A stretch of DNA of 6,801 nt from CAWHOW01 sp050013795. Lineage in GTDB: Bacteria > Bacteroidota > Bacteroidia > Bacteroidales > CG2-30-32-10. The stretch is from contig JBEKEO010000170.1 in the NCBI GenBank assembly GCA_050013795.1, forward strand, positions 1-6,801, given 5' to 3'. Under the pieces are notes generated by a model. That model worked only from the letters and a program-made list of their open reading frames with translations, ran no database searches and was not told the origin of the DNA. Both the position numbers and the translations under genes were made by a program. Of the stretch, positions 1-5,737 are shown piece after piece; the stretch's first letter is position 1, and each line of letters starts with the position of its first letter.

Positions 1-2
1 CT

Positions 3-611
3 CCTTTGCCTTTGGAAATTATTAAAGGTAGCGAATATTCAAACATTGTAATAATATTAGATTCCACAGACGTTGTTTATCTTTACCAGACAGAAATCAT
101 AAAGAAAGAAATTTTTGATAAGGCAAATAATAAAGGAAAAAGTAATAATAGGTATTTCATTGACTTTAACTCGGACTCTGCCACTTTTATTGGATTAAGA
201 CCGGAACATCTTGTTAAATTTGATAGTAAGAGTTTTATTCATTTCATTGAAGACAATAATGATGTTTTTAACTTAGACACAAATGCTAACTACGTTCAAG
301 TACTTTTTATAGCAAGTAATAAAGACACTGTTAAGAATCCTGCACTCTATGACATTGTCAAATTAATTACAAAAAAGTCAGATGATAAGCGAACCAAAAT
401 ACATTATATGGTACGGAGAACGACAAAGGAAGAAGATAATGTAATCTATTGCAAGAAGAGAAAATTAAAATACGACCCAACAATGTTCAAATCACCAGCT
501 AATTTAATTAATAGAAAATATGATTCGACAATTAAGAGAATCGGAGTACATCTAACACCTCGATTGACATATAAAATTGACACTTTGAAATTTTCGGGAA
601 ACATTGAATAA
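3..611 (+). CDS. Hypothetical protein, 5' end probably outside the window
   Basis: The reading frame is open from the first in-frame codon at 3 to a TAA at 609-611. The first possible start is a TTG at 6-8, with no room for an upstream signal, so the gene probably begins before the window. About 202 residues are visible. I do not recognise the family. The protein is hydrophilic and lysine-rich, with no signal peptide or membrane segment in the visible part. It contains a short beta-like stretch near residues 15-30 (IVIILDSTDVVYLYQ) and another near residues 95-105 (YVQVLFIASN), followed by a basic C-terminal third. It looks like a soluble cytoplasmic protein. Its stop codon lies only 10 bp before the left arm of repeat A copy 1, the one-gene-then-recombination-site layout typical of integron cassettes. 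Certain as a coding region; function unknown. Confidence 0.8.
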   Translation, partial: PLPLEIIKGSEYSNIVIILDSTDVVYLYQTEIIKKEIFDKANNKGKSNNRYFIDFNSDSATFIGLRPEHLVKFDSKSFIHFIEDNNDVFNLDTNANYVQVLFIASNKDTVKNPALYDIVKLITKKSDDKRTKIHYMVRRTTKEEDNVIYCKKRKLKYDPTMFKSPANLINRKYDSTIKRIGVHLTPRLTYKIDTLKFSGNIE

Positions 612-621
612 TAAAGCACCT

Positions 622-757
622 GCCTATAACTTTGCATTGCTTCAATGGCGGGTGGTTGACGTTGCAGGGCAGTGTAGTTTAATAACAACAGCAAGGCGGA
701 CACGTCAGACTTCGTCTGACAAGTCCGCCACTACAAGCAATGCCGACCGTTGGTTGC
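622..757 (+). repeat. Repeat A, copy 1: attC-like folded repeat (core 631-748)
   Basis: The 118-bp core 631-748 matches 5438-5555 at 115 of 118 positions; the differences are at 676, 689 and 733. The core carries a terminal inverted pair, GCATTGCTT (634-642) with AAGCAATGC (735-743). Inside it is a long hairpin: GGCGGAC (695-701) pairs with GTCCGCC (723-729), and GTCAGAC (704-710) pairs with GTCTGAC (714-720) around a TTC loop. Immediately outside the core are GCCTATAAC (622-630) and GTTGGTTGC (749-757). These two flanks pair with each other only at AAC/GTT, but each pairs with the opposite flank of copy 2. Order and spacing (outer arm, 3-nt spacer, 9-bp arm, variable stem, 9-bp arm, 5-nt spacer, outer arm) resemble an integron attC site, although the outer 7-mers fit the RYYYAAC/GTTRRRY consensus only partly (5 of 7 left, 6 of 7 right). 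The repeat is seen directly; the attC role is inferred. Confidence 0.85.
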
Positions 758-786
758 AAGCGTATTAATAAAATATATTAATTTTG
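750..786 (+). promoter_or_regulatory. Candidate Bacteroidota-type promoter at the cassette entrance
   Basis: TAATTTTG (779-786) matches the Bacteroidota -7 element TAnnTTTG. TTG triplets at 750-752 and 754-756 could serve as the -33 element, though the 22-nt gap from the nearer one is slightly longer than usual. Transcription from here would give a leader of roughly 270 nt to the lipoprotein start at 1065, and hairpin element B would lie inside that leader. The AT-richness makes chance matches common, so this is tentative. Confidence 0.3.
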
Positions 787-1064
787 ACAATTCAGACAGA
801 TTGGTGCAGGTTGATAGTTCAGTAATAGAAAATAAAATGAACAGACACGCAAGCCATCGCAAAAGTTTAAATTTTTACCCCACCGCACTTTTCGCCTTCG
901 GCGTGTTGGCTATCTCACATTGCACACATTTGCTTGTTGCCGCCTTCGGCGGCTGGGTTTCGCCCACCACAAGCAAAAGAGTGCAATTTTGCCGACACAC
1001 TTTTTAATGGTATTTTTTAATGAAAAGAAAAAGTATTAATTTTACGGAAACAAAAACATTCGTT
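758..1064. other. Non-coding spacer between repeat A copy 1 and the lipoprotein gene
   Basis: Apart from repeat B (920-986), this stretch holds the promoter candidate near 779, a small hairpin CGCC-TTC-GGCG (893-903), and GTTTAAATTTTTAC (865-878), whose exact reverse complement occurs at 5319-5332 near the other end of the candidate cassette. The open frame that runs through 750-1007 crosses both hairpins of B and starts at a poor position, so I treat it as a by-product of the repeat. Nothing else is recognisable. Confidence 0.6.
920..986 (+). repeat. Repeat B, copy 1: two-armed hairpin element with private outer arms
   Basis: The core ACA-TTTGCTTGT ... ACAAGCAAA-AGA (926-980) is nearly identical to 5745-5799; the only difference is T958 in place of C. 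TTTGCTTGT (929-937) pairs with ACAAGCAAA (969-977). Between them are two hairpins: GCCGCC-TTC-GGCGGC (939-953) and TGGG ... CCCA (954-966). The result is a three-way junction. Outside, TTGCAC (920-925) pairs with GTGCAA (981-986). These arms differ from those of copy 2 but remain complementary. A further partial pair, GTGTTGGC (903-910) with GCCGACAC (991-998), extends the symmetry with one G-T wobble. The element lies between repeat A and the lipoprotein gene, so it may also act as RNA in that gene's leader. It is not a tRNA: it has two internal arms and no anticodon-arm geometry. Confidence 0.75.
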
Positions 1065-1703
1065 ATGAAAATTAAAATTTTTGCTCTTTTGCTCTTATTA
1101 TTTTTTATTAGATGTAGCTGTAAGAAAGAAACTCCAATTAATATTAACTTAACTTTTATTGATTATTATACGGCTCAACCAATATCAGGCCTTAAAGTTC
1201 ATTTATCGCGAGCAAAAGATGGATTTATAATTCCTGGCCCTTTAGTTTCATTTGATACATTGATAACGGACATCAATGGTAAAATTACATATTCAATAAT
1301 AGATCCAGGATATTATCTTTATTATGTTACTTCGGCATATGATAATAATTATTGTGGGTTTAGCAACATTTCGCTTTCTATTAATCCGGGAGCTACTAAT
1401 ACACAAACAGTAAAATTAAAAAAATTCAATTTCCTGAAAATAAATTTACTTGACTCATCAAACATATATCATACTTTCAGTTTGTCGTTTATGCAAAACA
1501 TTGATTATAGTGGTGCGGGTGGATACTGCCATGGCAATTGTAATGATACCACAGTTATATTTTCAAAATGTTTGCCCGAGGTAACTGCTTCCATAACGTT
1601 ATCATTATATAAAGGGCAATTGAATAGTTCAACTTCTGTCGAAATCAATAAAGAACCATATATAACACATGTTGACACATTTCAAACGAGTATTAAATAT
1701 TAG
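1065..1703 (+). CDS. Putative surface lipoprotein with beta-sandwich-like domain
   Basis: I chose the ATG at 1065 rather than the in-frame ATG at 1020. Starting at 1065 puts a classic lipoprotein signal at the N terminus: MKIKIF, then a leucine-rich core, then Cys17 and Cys19 followed by Lys-Lys. Cys19 is the likelier lipidation site because Cys-Lys-Lys is common in Bacteroidota lipoproteins. The lipobox is weak by E. coli standards. The mature part, about 190 residues, begins with a stretch (INLTFIDYYTAQPISGLKVH, then an ITDINGKITY turn) that resembles the beta-sandwich of carboxypeptidase-regulatory or Ig-like modules, in which a bound surface domain carries a G-x-hydrophobic pattern. Four cysteines occur later (YCGF, GYCHGNC, SKC). 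The hydrolase gene follows after 45 bp on the same strand, so the two are probably co-transcribed. The product is probably anchored in the outer membrane; its substrate is unknown. Confidence 0.8.
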   Translation: MKIKIFALLLLLFFIRCSCKKETPININLTFIDYYTAQPISGLKVHLSRAKDGFIIPGPLVSFDTLITDINGKITYSIIDPGYYLYYVTSAYDNNYCGFSNISLSINPGATNTQTVKLKKFNFLKINLLDSSNIYHTFSLSFMQNIDYSGAGGYCHGNCNDTTVIFSKCLPEVTASITLSLYKGQLNSSTSVEINKEPYITHVDTFQTSIKY

Positions 1704-1748
1704 CGTTATTGAACTATTTTATTGAAAAACTAATAAATCGCAAAAATC

Positions 1749-3815
1749 ATGAAAACTATTTTTATTTTTATATCTTTAGTTTGGCTTATTCAAAGTAATG
1801 TTTACAGCCAAACTTCATTCACTGCATCTCAGGCATATAATGGAGTATATGCTACCGGCGAATATGAGGTTTTTAGTAATTCCGGTAATAACATTCCTTT
1901 ATCGAGTGTTCATAAACCCATAATTGTTGTGGAGGGTTTTGACCCGAATAACGAATTCAATATACCGTATATTTATTCTTTATTCTCCACATTGGCTAAT
2001 GATCTTCAAAATGATGGGTATGATATAATAATATTAAAATTTGATAATGCTGGAGATTATATACAGCGAAATGCATATTTATTAATGGAATTAATAAACC
2101 AGGTAAATACAAATAAACCAAATTCAAATGATAAGCTTGTTGTAGTCGGTTACAGTATGGGCGGCTTGGTAGCCCGTTATGCATTAACTTATATGGAGGC
2201 AAATAGTATGGATCATCAAACGCGTTTATATGTATCATTTGATGCACCCCATAAAGGCGCTCACGTGCCTGCTTCTGTTCAGGCTCTCGCGCTAACATTT
2301 AATTATTCGGCTTATTTTACAATGTTTCCTGGTTTGCAAGCTGCCATTAATCAATTTACTTGCCCTGCGGCACAACAAATGCTTAAGTATCGAATTTCCA
2401 GCCCAACTCAAACCGCTTGTGAAATCCCTATTAGTTCAACCTATACAACCTTCATGAACGAATTAAATACACTGAATACTTGCAACGGTTTCCCAACAAC
2501 ATGCAGGAATATTGCCTTGTCACTTGGCAGTTGGAATCAGGTTGGACAACGCTCTAATCTTACTTTGAATAACTTGCCCAGTGGGGTTAAAGATTTACAA
2601 GTAGCTGGTTTCCCTCAACTTTTCATTAATTTCCCAGCATCAGGATCTGGAAATACTTCTATATGGGATATGAGTCAATGTCAAGCAATTGGTACTTTTT
2701 CATTTCAAAGCTATTGTTCAAATGAAGTTTCAACTAATTATCCATATTATTCAAATCCGGGAGCGGCATATATAAATTTAGGAATAATAAATAATCCAGA
2801 CCCAACATATTGGTATTATAATCCTGGTAACATAATTGGAGCATATTTTCCCTCTGGATCTTGGGCAACATCTTGGTGGTATGGAGATTCACAAGAACCA
2901 AGAGATTTTGCCCCCGGTAGCAATATACCAATTTATGATGAAATTTTAGGAGCAATAAATCCTGCAGTTAATTGTAGTTTCAGTTATGCGAGTAATAGCA
3001 CTTTTATTCCAACCGTTAGCGCATTAGCGTTCGATACAGACGATTTATTTTATGATATTTACGATGATCCAAACAAATTAGATAAAACACCATTTGATGC
3101 TATTTATGGTGAAACTGGTGATAATTTATCCCACATGACCGATCAAACAACAGACCCCTGTTTAGTAACATGGTTAGTGAATGAAATAAACGGGAATTAC
3201 AATACCCCTTGCGTTAATAATAATACAGTAACTGATCAATCTTGTGCTACAGGAACCGTTCAATTAAGTGGTACAATAACAAGCGGTCAAAATGTTTCTG
3301 TTTCAAATGTTTCAGATATTGAAGCTACAAATTATGTGGTTAATTCAGGTGCAACAGTTACTTTACAAGCTGCCGATCGTATTGTTTTAAAACCTGGTTC
3401 TCATGCTGCTTCAGGTAGCCATTTCACTGCCAAAATAACACCATGTAGCTCTAAAAGTTGTGCATGGGTTCCAAGTAATTCAATGTTAAAGACAAATCCA
3501 TCTGAAAATAATGTTTGGTATCCTAATATGAATATTATTAATAATGATGTGCCCCAATTAAGCTCAATAAATCAAATAAATAATCAACAAAATCCAAATA
3601 TAGATATATACCCTAATCCTGCTGTAAATAACCTAACAATAGAAAGCCCGCAGAGTGCAATAATAGAAATTACAAACATTCAAGGGCAACTAATAAAAAC
3701 CTTTACTATAAGCGGTAAAACTAATATAGATATTTCTTCACTTCCAAGCGGTGTGTATATTATAGAGGCAAAAACAGATAAAGAAATGACAGTAAAGAAG
3801 TTTGTAAAAGAGTAA
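1749..3815 (+). CDS. Secreted PGAP1-like alpha/beta hydrolase (lipase/esterase) with T9SS sorting domain
   Basis: The 688-residue protein has a Sec signal peptide (residues 1-20, cleavage near VYSQ) and then an alpha/beta-hydrolase domain at about 53-480. The nucleophile elbow is GYSMGG with Ser136, followed by LVARYAL as in PGAP1-type lipases. IIVVEGFDP (58-66) occupies the oxyanion-strand position. Asp429-432, after FIPTVSAL, and His462, in NLSHMTD, are the likely remaining triad members; Asp165 in FDAPHKGA is an alternative acid. Residues about 497-565 (NVSVSNVSDI ... IVLKPGSHAASGSHFTAKI) resemble the Bacteroidota '3-coathanger stack' module. An Asn-rich linker leads to a type A T9SS C-terminal domain at 616-688 (YPNP at 621-624, LPSGVY at 665-670, basic end KKFVKE). 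The product should cross the outer membrane and be surface-bound or released. The acyl-ester substrate cannot be told. It shares an operon with the upstream lipoprotein. Confidence 0.9.
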   Translation: MKTIFIFISLVWLIQSNVYSQTSFTASQAYNGVYATGEYEVFSNSGNNIPLSSVHKPIIVVEGFDPNNEFNIPYIYSLFSTLANDLQNDGYDIIILKFDNAGDYIQRNAYLLMELINQVNTNKPNSNDKLVVVGYSMGGLVARYALTYMEANSMDHQTRLYVSFDAPHKGAHVPASVQALALTFNYSAYFTMFPGLQAAINQFTCPAAQQMLKYRISSPTQTACEIPISSTYTTFMNELNTLNTCNGFPTTCRNIALSLGSWNQVGQRSNLTLNNLPSGVKDLQVAGFPQLFINFPASGSGNTSIWDMSQCQAIGTFSFQSYCSNEVSTNYPYYSNPGAAYINLGIINNPDPTYWYYNPGNIIGAYFPSGSWATSWWYGDSQEPRDFAPGSNIPIYDEILGAINPAVNCSFSYASNSTFIPTVSALAFDTDDLFYDIYDDPNKLDKTPFDAIYGETGDNLSHMTDQTTDPCLVTWLVNEINGNYNTPCVNNNTVTDQSCATGTVQLSGTITSGQNVSVSNVSDIEATNYVVNSGATVTLQAADRIVLKPGSHAASGSHFTAKITPCSSKSCAWVPSNSMLKTNPSENNVWYPNMNIINNDVPQLSSINQINNQQNPNIDIYPNPAVNNLTIESPQSAIIEITNIQGQLIKTFTISGKTNIDISSLPSGVYIIEAKTDKEMTVKKFVKE

Positions 3816-3838
3816 AAATAAAATCACAAAAGTGTTTT

Positions 3839-3877
3839 AAATAAAAAACGCCATCGAAGTAGTGGCGTTTTTTATTT
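3839..3877. terminator. Bidirectional intrinsic terminator
   Basis: AAATAAAAAACGCCA (3839-3853) and TGGCGTTTTTTATTT (3863-3877) form a perfect 15-bp stem around a 9-nt loop. A GC-rich top with an A-tract on one side and a T-tract on the other makes it work on both strands. It lies between the stop codons of the convergent hydrolase gene (3815) and the - strand gene (3887). Confidence 0.92.
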
Positions 3878-3886
3878 CATTCATTC

Positions 3887-4783
3887 TTACGGAATCATCA
3901 CAATAGTAATTTTAGTTATCTCATCTTTTGTTAGCAGCACCACTTCGCTAAAAGGTTTATAGCCCTGTCCAGTTGCAGTAACCGTATACTTAATAGGTTG
4001 CAACTTCATAAACTTAAATTTTCCGTTAGCTTTGGTTTTTTTCTTCTTTTTAGTATTGGTCATTTTCACCAAAATATTAGCCAGCGGGCTATTAGCGGCA
4101 TTTGTAACCACCCCTTCAATTATCGTTTGCTTATGAGTTCCAATATCCACAATTATCCTCGAAGTATGATATTCCTTATAAAAAACGGCATTACTCGTTT
4201 TAAATTGTTCCATCATTGGGTCAAGAGTACCCTTATTTAAGTTACGACTATCAATTATCAATTGTTTTATTGTTTTCGTTGTAGCAGCTTTAGCTGAAAT
4301 CTGGCTGCGGGGCTTGCCTATTAATGCCCCGAAATTATTAATATCATTTTGCAGCGTTCCAAGTGTTGTTGCATTAGCCCCGAAAGGTGTCATACTCGCA
4401 ATATATGGACTTACTGCATCATGTATCGCCTGACAATCAGCATAAGCGTCATTATCTTTTGCTTTTTCTAATGCCGTATGCGTAAAATGTAATGTTTGTT
4501 TAAGTGTTGTGTTTCCTATAGACGTAGCGTAAGCTATTCCTGCCGATGCATGGGCAAAAGCAATGTTAACCATAGCGGTTTTTGTTTCGCCTTTTGTCAT
4601 TGTTATGCCTTTTGCTGTGGCAGTTTGTGCTGTATCACCTGCTCTAAGTGAATTTATGGTTGACTGCAAAGTGTTCACAGCCGCCACCATTACAGCATTA
4701 GAGCTATATACCGAATTATATTTTAGCAACGTGATTAGCGTAGCCTCGAGCATGTTAAGCTCGTTTGTTTGTTTCAAATTCAT
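3887..4783 (-). CDS. Hypothetical protein: helical N-terminal region plus carboxypeptidase-regulatory-like domain
   Basis: The gene encodes 298 residues from the ATG at 4783-4781 to the TAA at 3889-3887; Met11 is an alternative start. There is no signal peptide or membrane segment, so it is predicted to be cytoplasmic unless exported by an unusual route. Residues 1 to about 210 are alanine- and threonine-rich and predicted mainly helical, with two similar-looking halves. Residues about 221-298 (IIEGVVTNAANSPLANILVK, then a lysine run, ANGKFKFMKL, YTVTATGQGYKPF) match the pattern of CarboxypepD_reg-like beta-sandwiches, which are normally found on secreted proteins. A T7 run at 4036-4042 lies in the lysine codons and could slip. 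The gene faces the hydrolase gene and shares its terminator, but has its own upstream region containing the 21-bp tandem repeat. Domain call moderate; function unknown. Confidence 0.85.
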   Translation of the reverse strand: MNLKQTNELNMLEATLITLLKYNSVYSSNAVMVAAVNTLQSTINSLRAGDTAQTATAKGITMTKGETKTAMVNIAFAHASAGIAYATSIGNTTLKQTLHFTHTALEKAKDNDAYADCQAIHDAVSPYIASMTPFGANATTLGTLQNDINNFGALIGKPRSQISAKAATTKTIKQLIIDSRNLNKGTLDPMMEQFKTSNAVFYKEYHTSRIIVDIGTHKQTIIEGVVTNAANSPLANILVKMTNTKKKKKTKANGKFKFMKLQPIKYTVTATGQGYKPFSEVVLLTKDEITKITIVMIP

Positions 4784-4812
4784 AATAGTTCTTTTTTAAT
4801 TATCTATATTCT

Positions 4813-5036
4813 GATTCAATTCCTTACTCGGTTGATTCAATTCCTTGCTTGGCTGATTCAATTCCTTTCACGGTTGATTCAATTCCTTACTCGGCTGATT
4901 CAATTCCTTGCTCGGTTGATTCAATTCCTTACTCGGCTGATTCAATTCCTTTCATGGTTGATTCAATTCCTTGCTCGGCTGATTCAATTCCTTTCACTCC
5001 TCTTTCAATTCCTTTCTCTTTACACTCAATTCTGAA
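4813..5036. repeat. 21-bp tandem repeat upstream of the - strand gene
   Basis: Nine contiguous 21-bp units start at 4813, 4834, 4855, 4876, 4897, 4918, 4939, 4960 and 4981. Each begins GATTCAATTCCTT and has a variable 4-base middle. Two decayed units follow (5002-5022 and 5023-5036). The last four bases of the first eight units alternate strictly between GGTT and GGCT, which gives a 42-bp higher-order period. The array sits 30-253 bp upstream of the start codon of the - strand gene, so it would be part of its promoter or 5' leader. A period of 21 bp equals two turns of B-form DNA, so proteins bound to successive units would sit on one face. Contiguity excludes a CRISPR array. It also resembles plasmid iterons, but there is no replication gene here. 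Confidence 0.93.
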
Positions 5037-5428
5037 ATTACTAATGCTATTTCCTTCAAGATGAAAGCAAATATTTTCAATTCACATGACAAATATACGA
5101 ATACTCTATTAATATCTATTATGAAATGAGAAATATTTTTAAAACGAAATTTAATAAACTTTAGACACTCGTTGTTAATAATGCCAACAACACAATGTAA
5201 AGCCCATTTGCAGCTTTAATTTTAAAGGCAAATAGTGTTTCGGCTGCAAAAGCGCTTTCCATTTTTGCCCTCATTCTGCAATAACTTATTCTCGGCAGAC
5301 AAAAATTCCTTCCCTTCTGTAAAAATTTAAACGCCGACACACATTCCATTTTCGACAAAAGCCTTATCTTTGACTGCTCAGTAATATACTTTGACAGTGC
5401 TTTTATGACAAGACAGACAAGTACGCCA
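5037..5428. other. Non-coding stretch with hairpins, before repeat A copy 2
   Basis: This 390-bp stretch has no convincing gene. It contains a near-perfect hairpin, ATTTGC-ag-CTTTAA / TTAAAG-GCAAAT (5206-5233), nested in a looser TTTGCAGC (5207-5214) and GCTGCAAA (5243-5250) pair. It also holds GTAAAAATTTAAAC (5319-5332), the exact reverse complement of 865-878, and GCCGACACAC (5333-5342), which also occurs at 991-1000. A - strand frame from an ATG at 5349 to 5161 would encode 62 residues with a hydrophobic C terminus (LYIVLLALLTT). It crosses the hairpin, and I give it little weight. Confidence 0.5.
5090..5097 (-). promoter_or_regulatory. Candidate -7 promoter element for the - strand gene
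   Basis: On the - strand this reads TATATTTG, a match to TAnnTTTG. It is the only such match I found between the gene start and 5100. I see no convincing TTG at the -33 position. If it is real, the transcript would carry a leader of about 300 nt containing the whole tandem repeat. Confidence 0.3.
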
Positions 5429-5564
5429 GCAACCAACTTTGCATTGCTTCAATGGCGGGTGGTTGACGTTGCAGGGCAGTGTGGTTTAATAACAATAGCA
5501 AGGCGGACACGTCAGACTTCGTCTGACAAGTCCGCCACTGCAAGCAATGCCGACCGTTATAGCC
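5429..5564 (+). repeat. Repeat A, copy 2: attC-like folded repeat (core 5438-5555)
   Basis: This is the second copy of the 118-bp core, in the same orientation as copy 1 and 97% identical. The inverted pair GCATTGCTT / AAGCAATGC and the internal GGCGGAC / GTCCGCC hairpin are unchanged. In this copy GCAGTG (5476-5481) pairs exactly with CACTGC (5536-5541), so two of the three substitutions fall in facing parts of the same stem. The flanks are GCAACCAAC (5429-5437) and GTTATAGCC (5556-5564), the reverse complements of copy 1's right flank (9 of 9) and left flank (8 of 9). In the cassette reading, this is the site owned by the 749-5555 cassette, and the next cassette begins at GTTATAGCC. Confidence 0.85.
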
Positions 5565-5737
5565 AATGCTTAAAAATATATTAATGAAAGTCTTTTCAAT
5601 TAAACATGACATTAACTTGCACCTTGACAAAGTGCTGACAGTTGACTTGACTGCATTTCATAGACTCGACAGCTTGACTAAGACAGACAATAAAGTTTGC
5701 CCCCGCTTCGCATTTTTAAAAATTTCTGAAATAAAGG

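Larger units (their letters stand above)
749..5555. mobile_element. Candidate 4.8-kb integron-like cassette bounded by A repeats
   Basis: The segment from the right arm of A copy 1 through the end of A copy 2 has the properties of a cassette that recombined at the G|TT of the repeats. The DNA between the two cores begins with GTTGGTTGC (749-757) and ends with GCAACCAAC (5429-5437), an exact 9-bp inverted pair that continues to 15 of 18 positions (749-766 against 5420-5437). Recombination between the two cores would release a 4,807-bp circle carrying one A site with perfectly paired outer arms. It would leave a chromosomal A site flanked by GCCTATAAC and GTTATAGCC, paired at 8 of 9. Cargo is a lipoprotein, a secreted hydrolase and a convergent - strand gene, plus a 21-bp tandem repeat. 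A multi-gene cassette of this size is large for an integron, and no integrase is in view. A transposon with short terminal inverted repeats is the main alternative, but no transposase is present and it would not explain two whole A cores. Confidence 0.45.

Noticed and set aside
446..703. Open - strand frame, and its near-copy at 5403-5630, sharing an ALLLLLN-TALQRQPPAIEAMQS-like translation
   Set aside because: Both are translations of repeat A on the reverse strand. The first also overlaps the end of the real gene at 3-611. The similarity is explained by the DNA repeat, not by protein selection.
920..986. tRNA or tRNA-like gene in element B
   Set aside because: There are only two internal arms, with 3- to 5-nt loops, no anticodon loop, no T-arm sequence and no CCA end.
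750..1007. Open + strand frame, and its near-copy at 5566-5832, sharing an HLLVAAFGGW-SPTTSKR translation
   Set aside because: The shared peptide is only repeat B translated. The sequence outside B is unrelated between the two frames.
1020..1064. Upstream ATG at 1020 as the lipoprotein start
   Set aside because: It would place 15 polar and basic residues before the lipoprotein signal. The ATG at 1065 gives a normal signal sequence.
1996..2955. - strand frames within the hydrolase gene (1996-2298 and 2734-2955)
   Set aside because: They lie fully inside a long gene with clear catalytic motifs on the + strand and have no recognisable protein features.
3998..4799. + strand frames opposite the - strand gene (3998-4240 and 4563-4799)
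   Set aside because: They mirror a longer coherent - strand gene and lack independent support.
4813..5036. CRISPR array or plasmid iteron origin
   Set aside because: Units are contiguous with no unique spacers, and there are no cas genes. No replication initiator gene is present for an iteron origin.
4769..5064. Two overlapping + strand frames with IQFL- and DSIP-type heptad repeats
   Set aside because: The 21-bp repeat has no stop in these frames, so they stay open automatically. They lie in the upstream region of the - strand gene and have no sensible starts.
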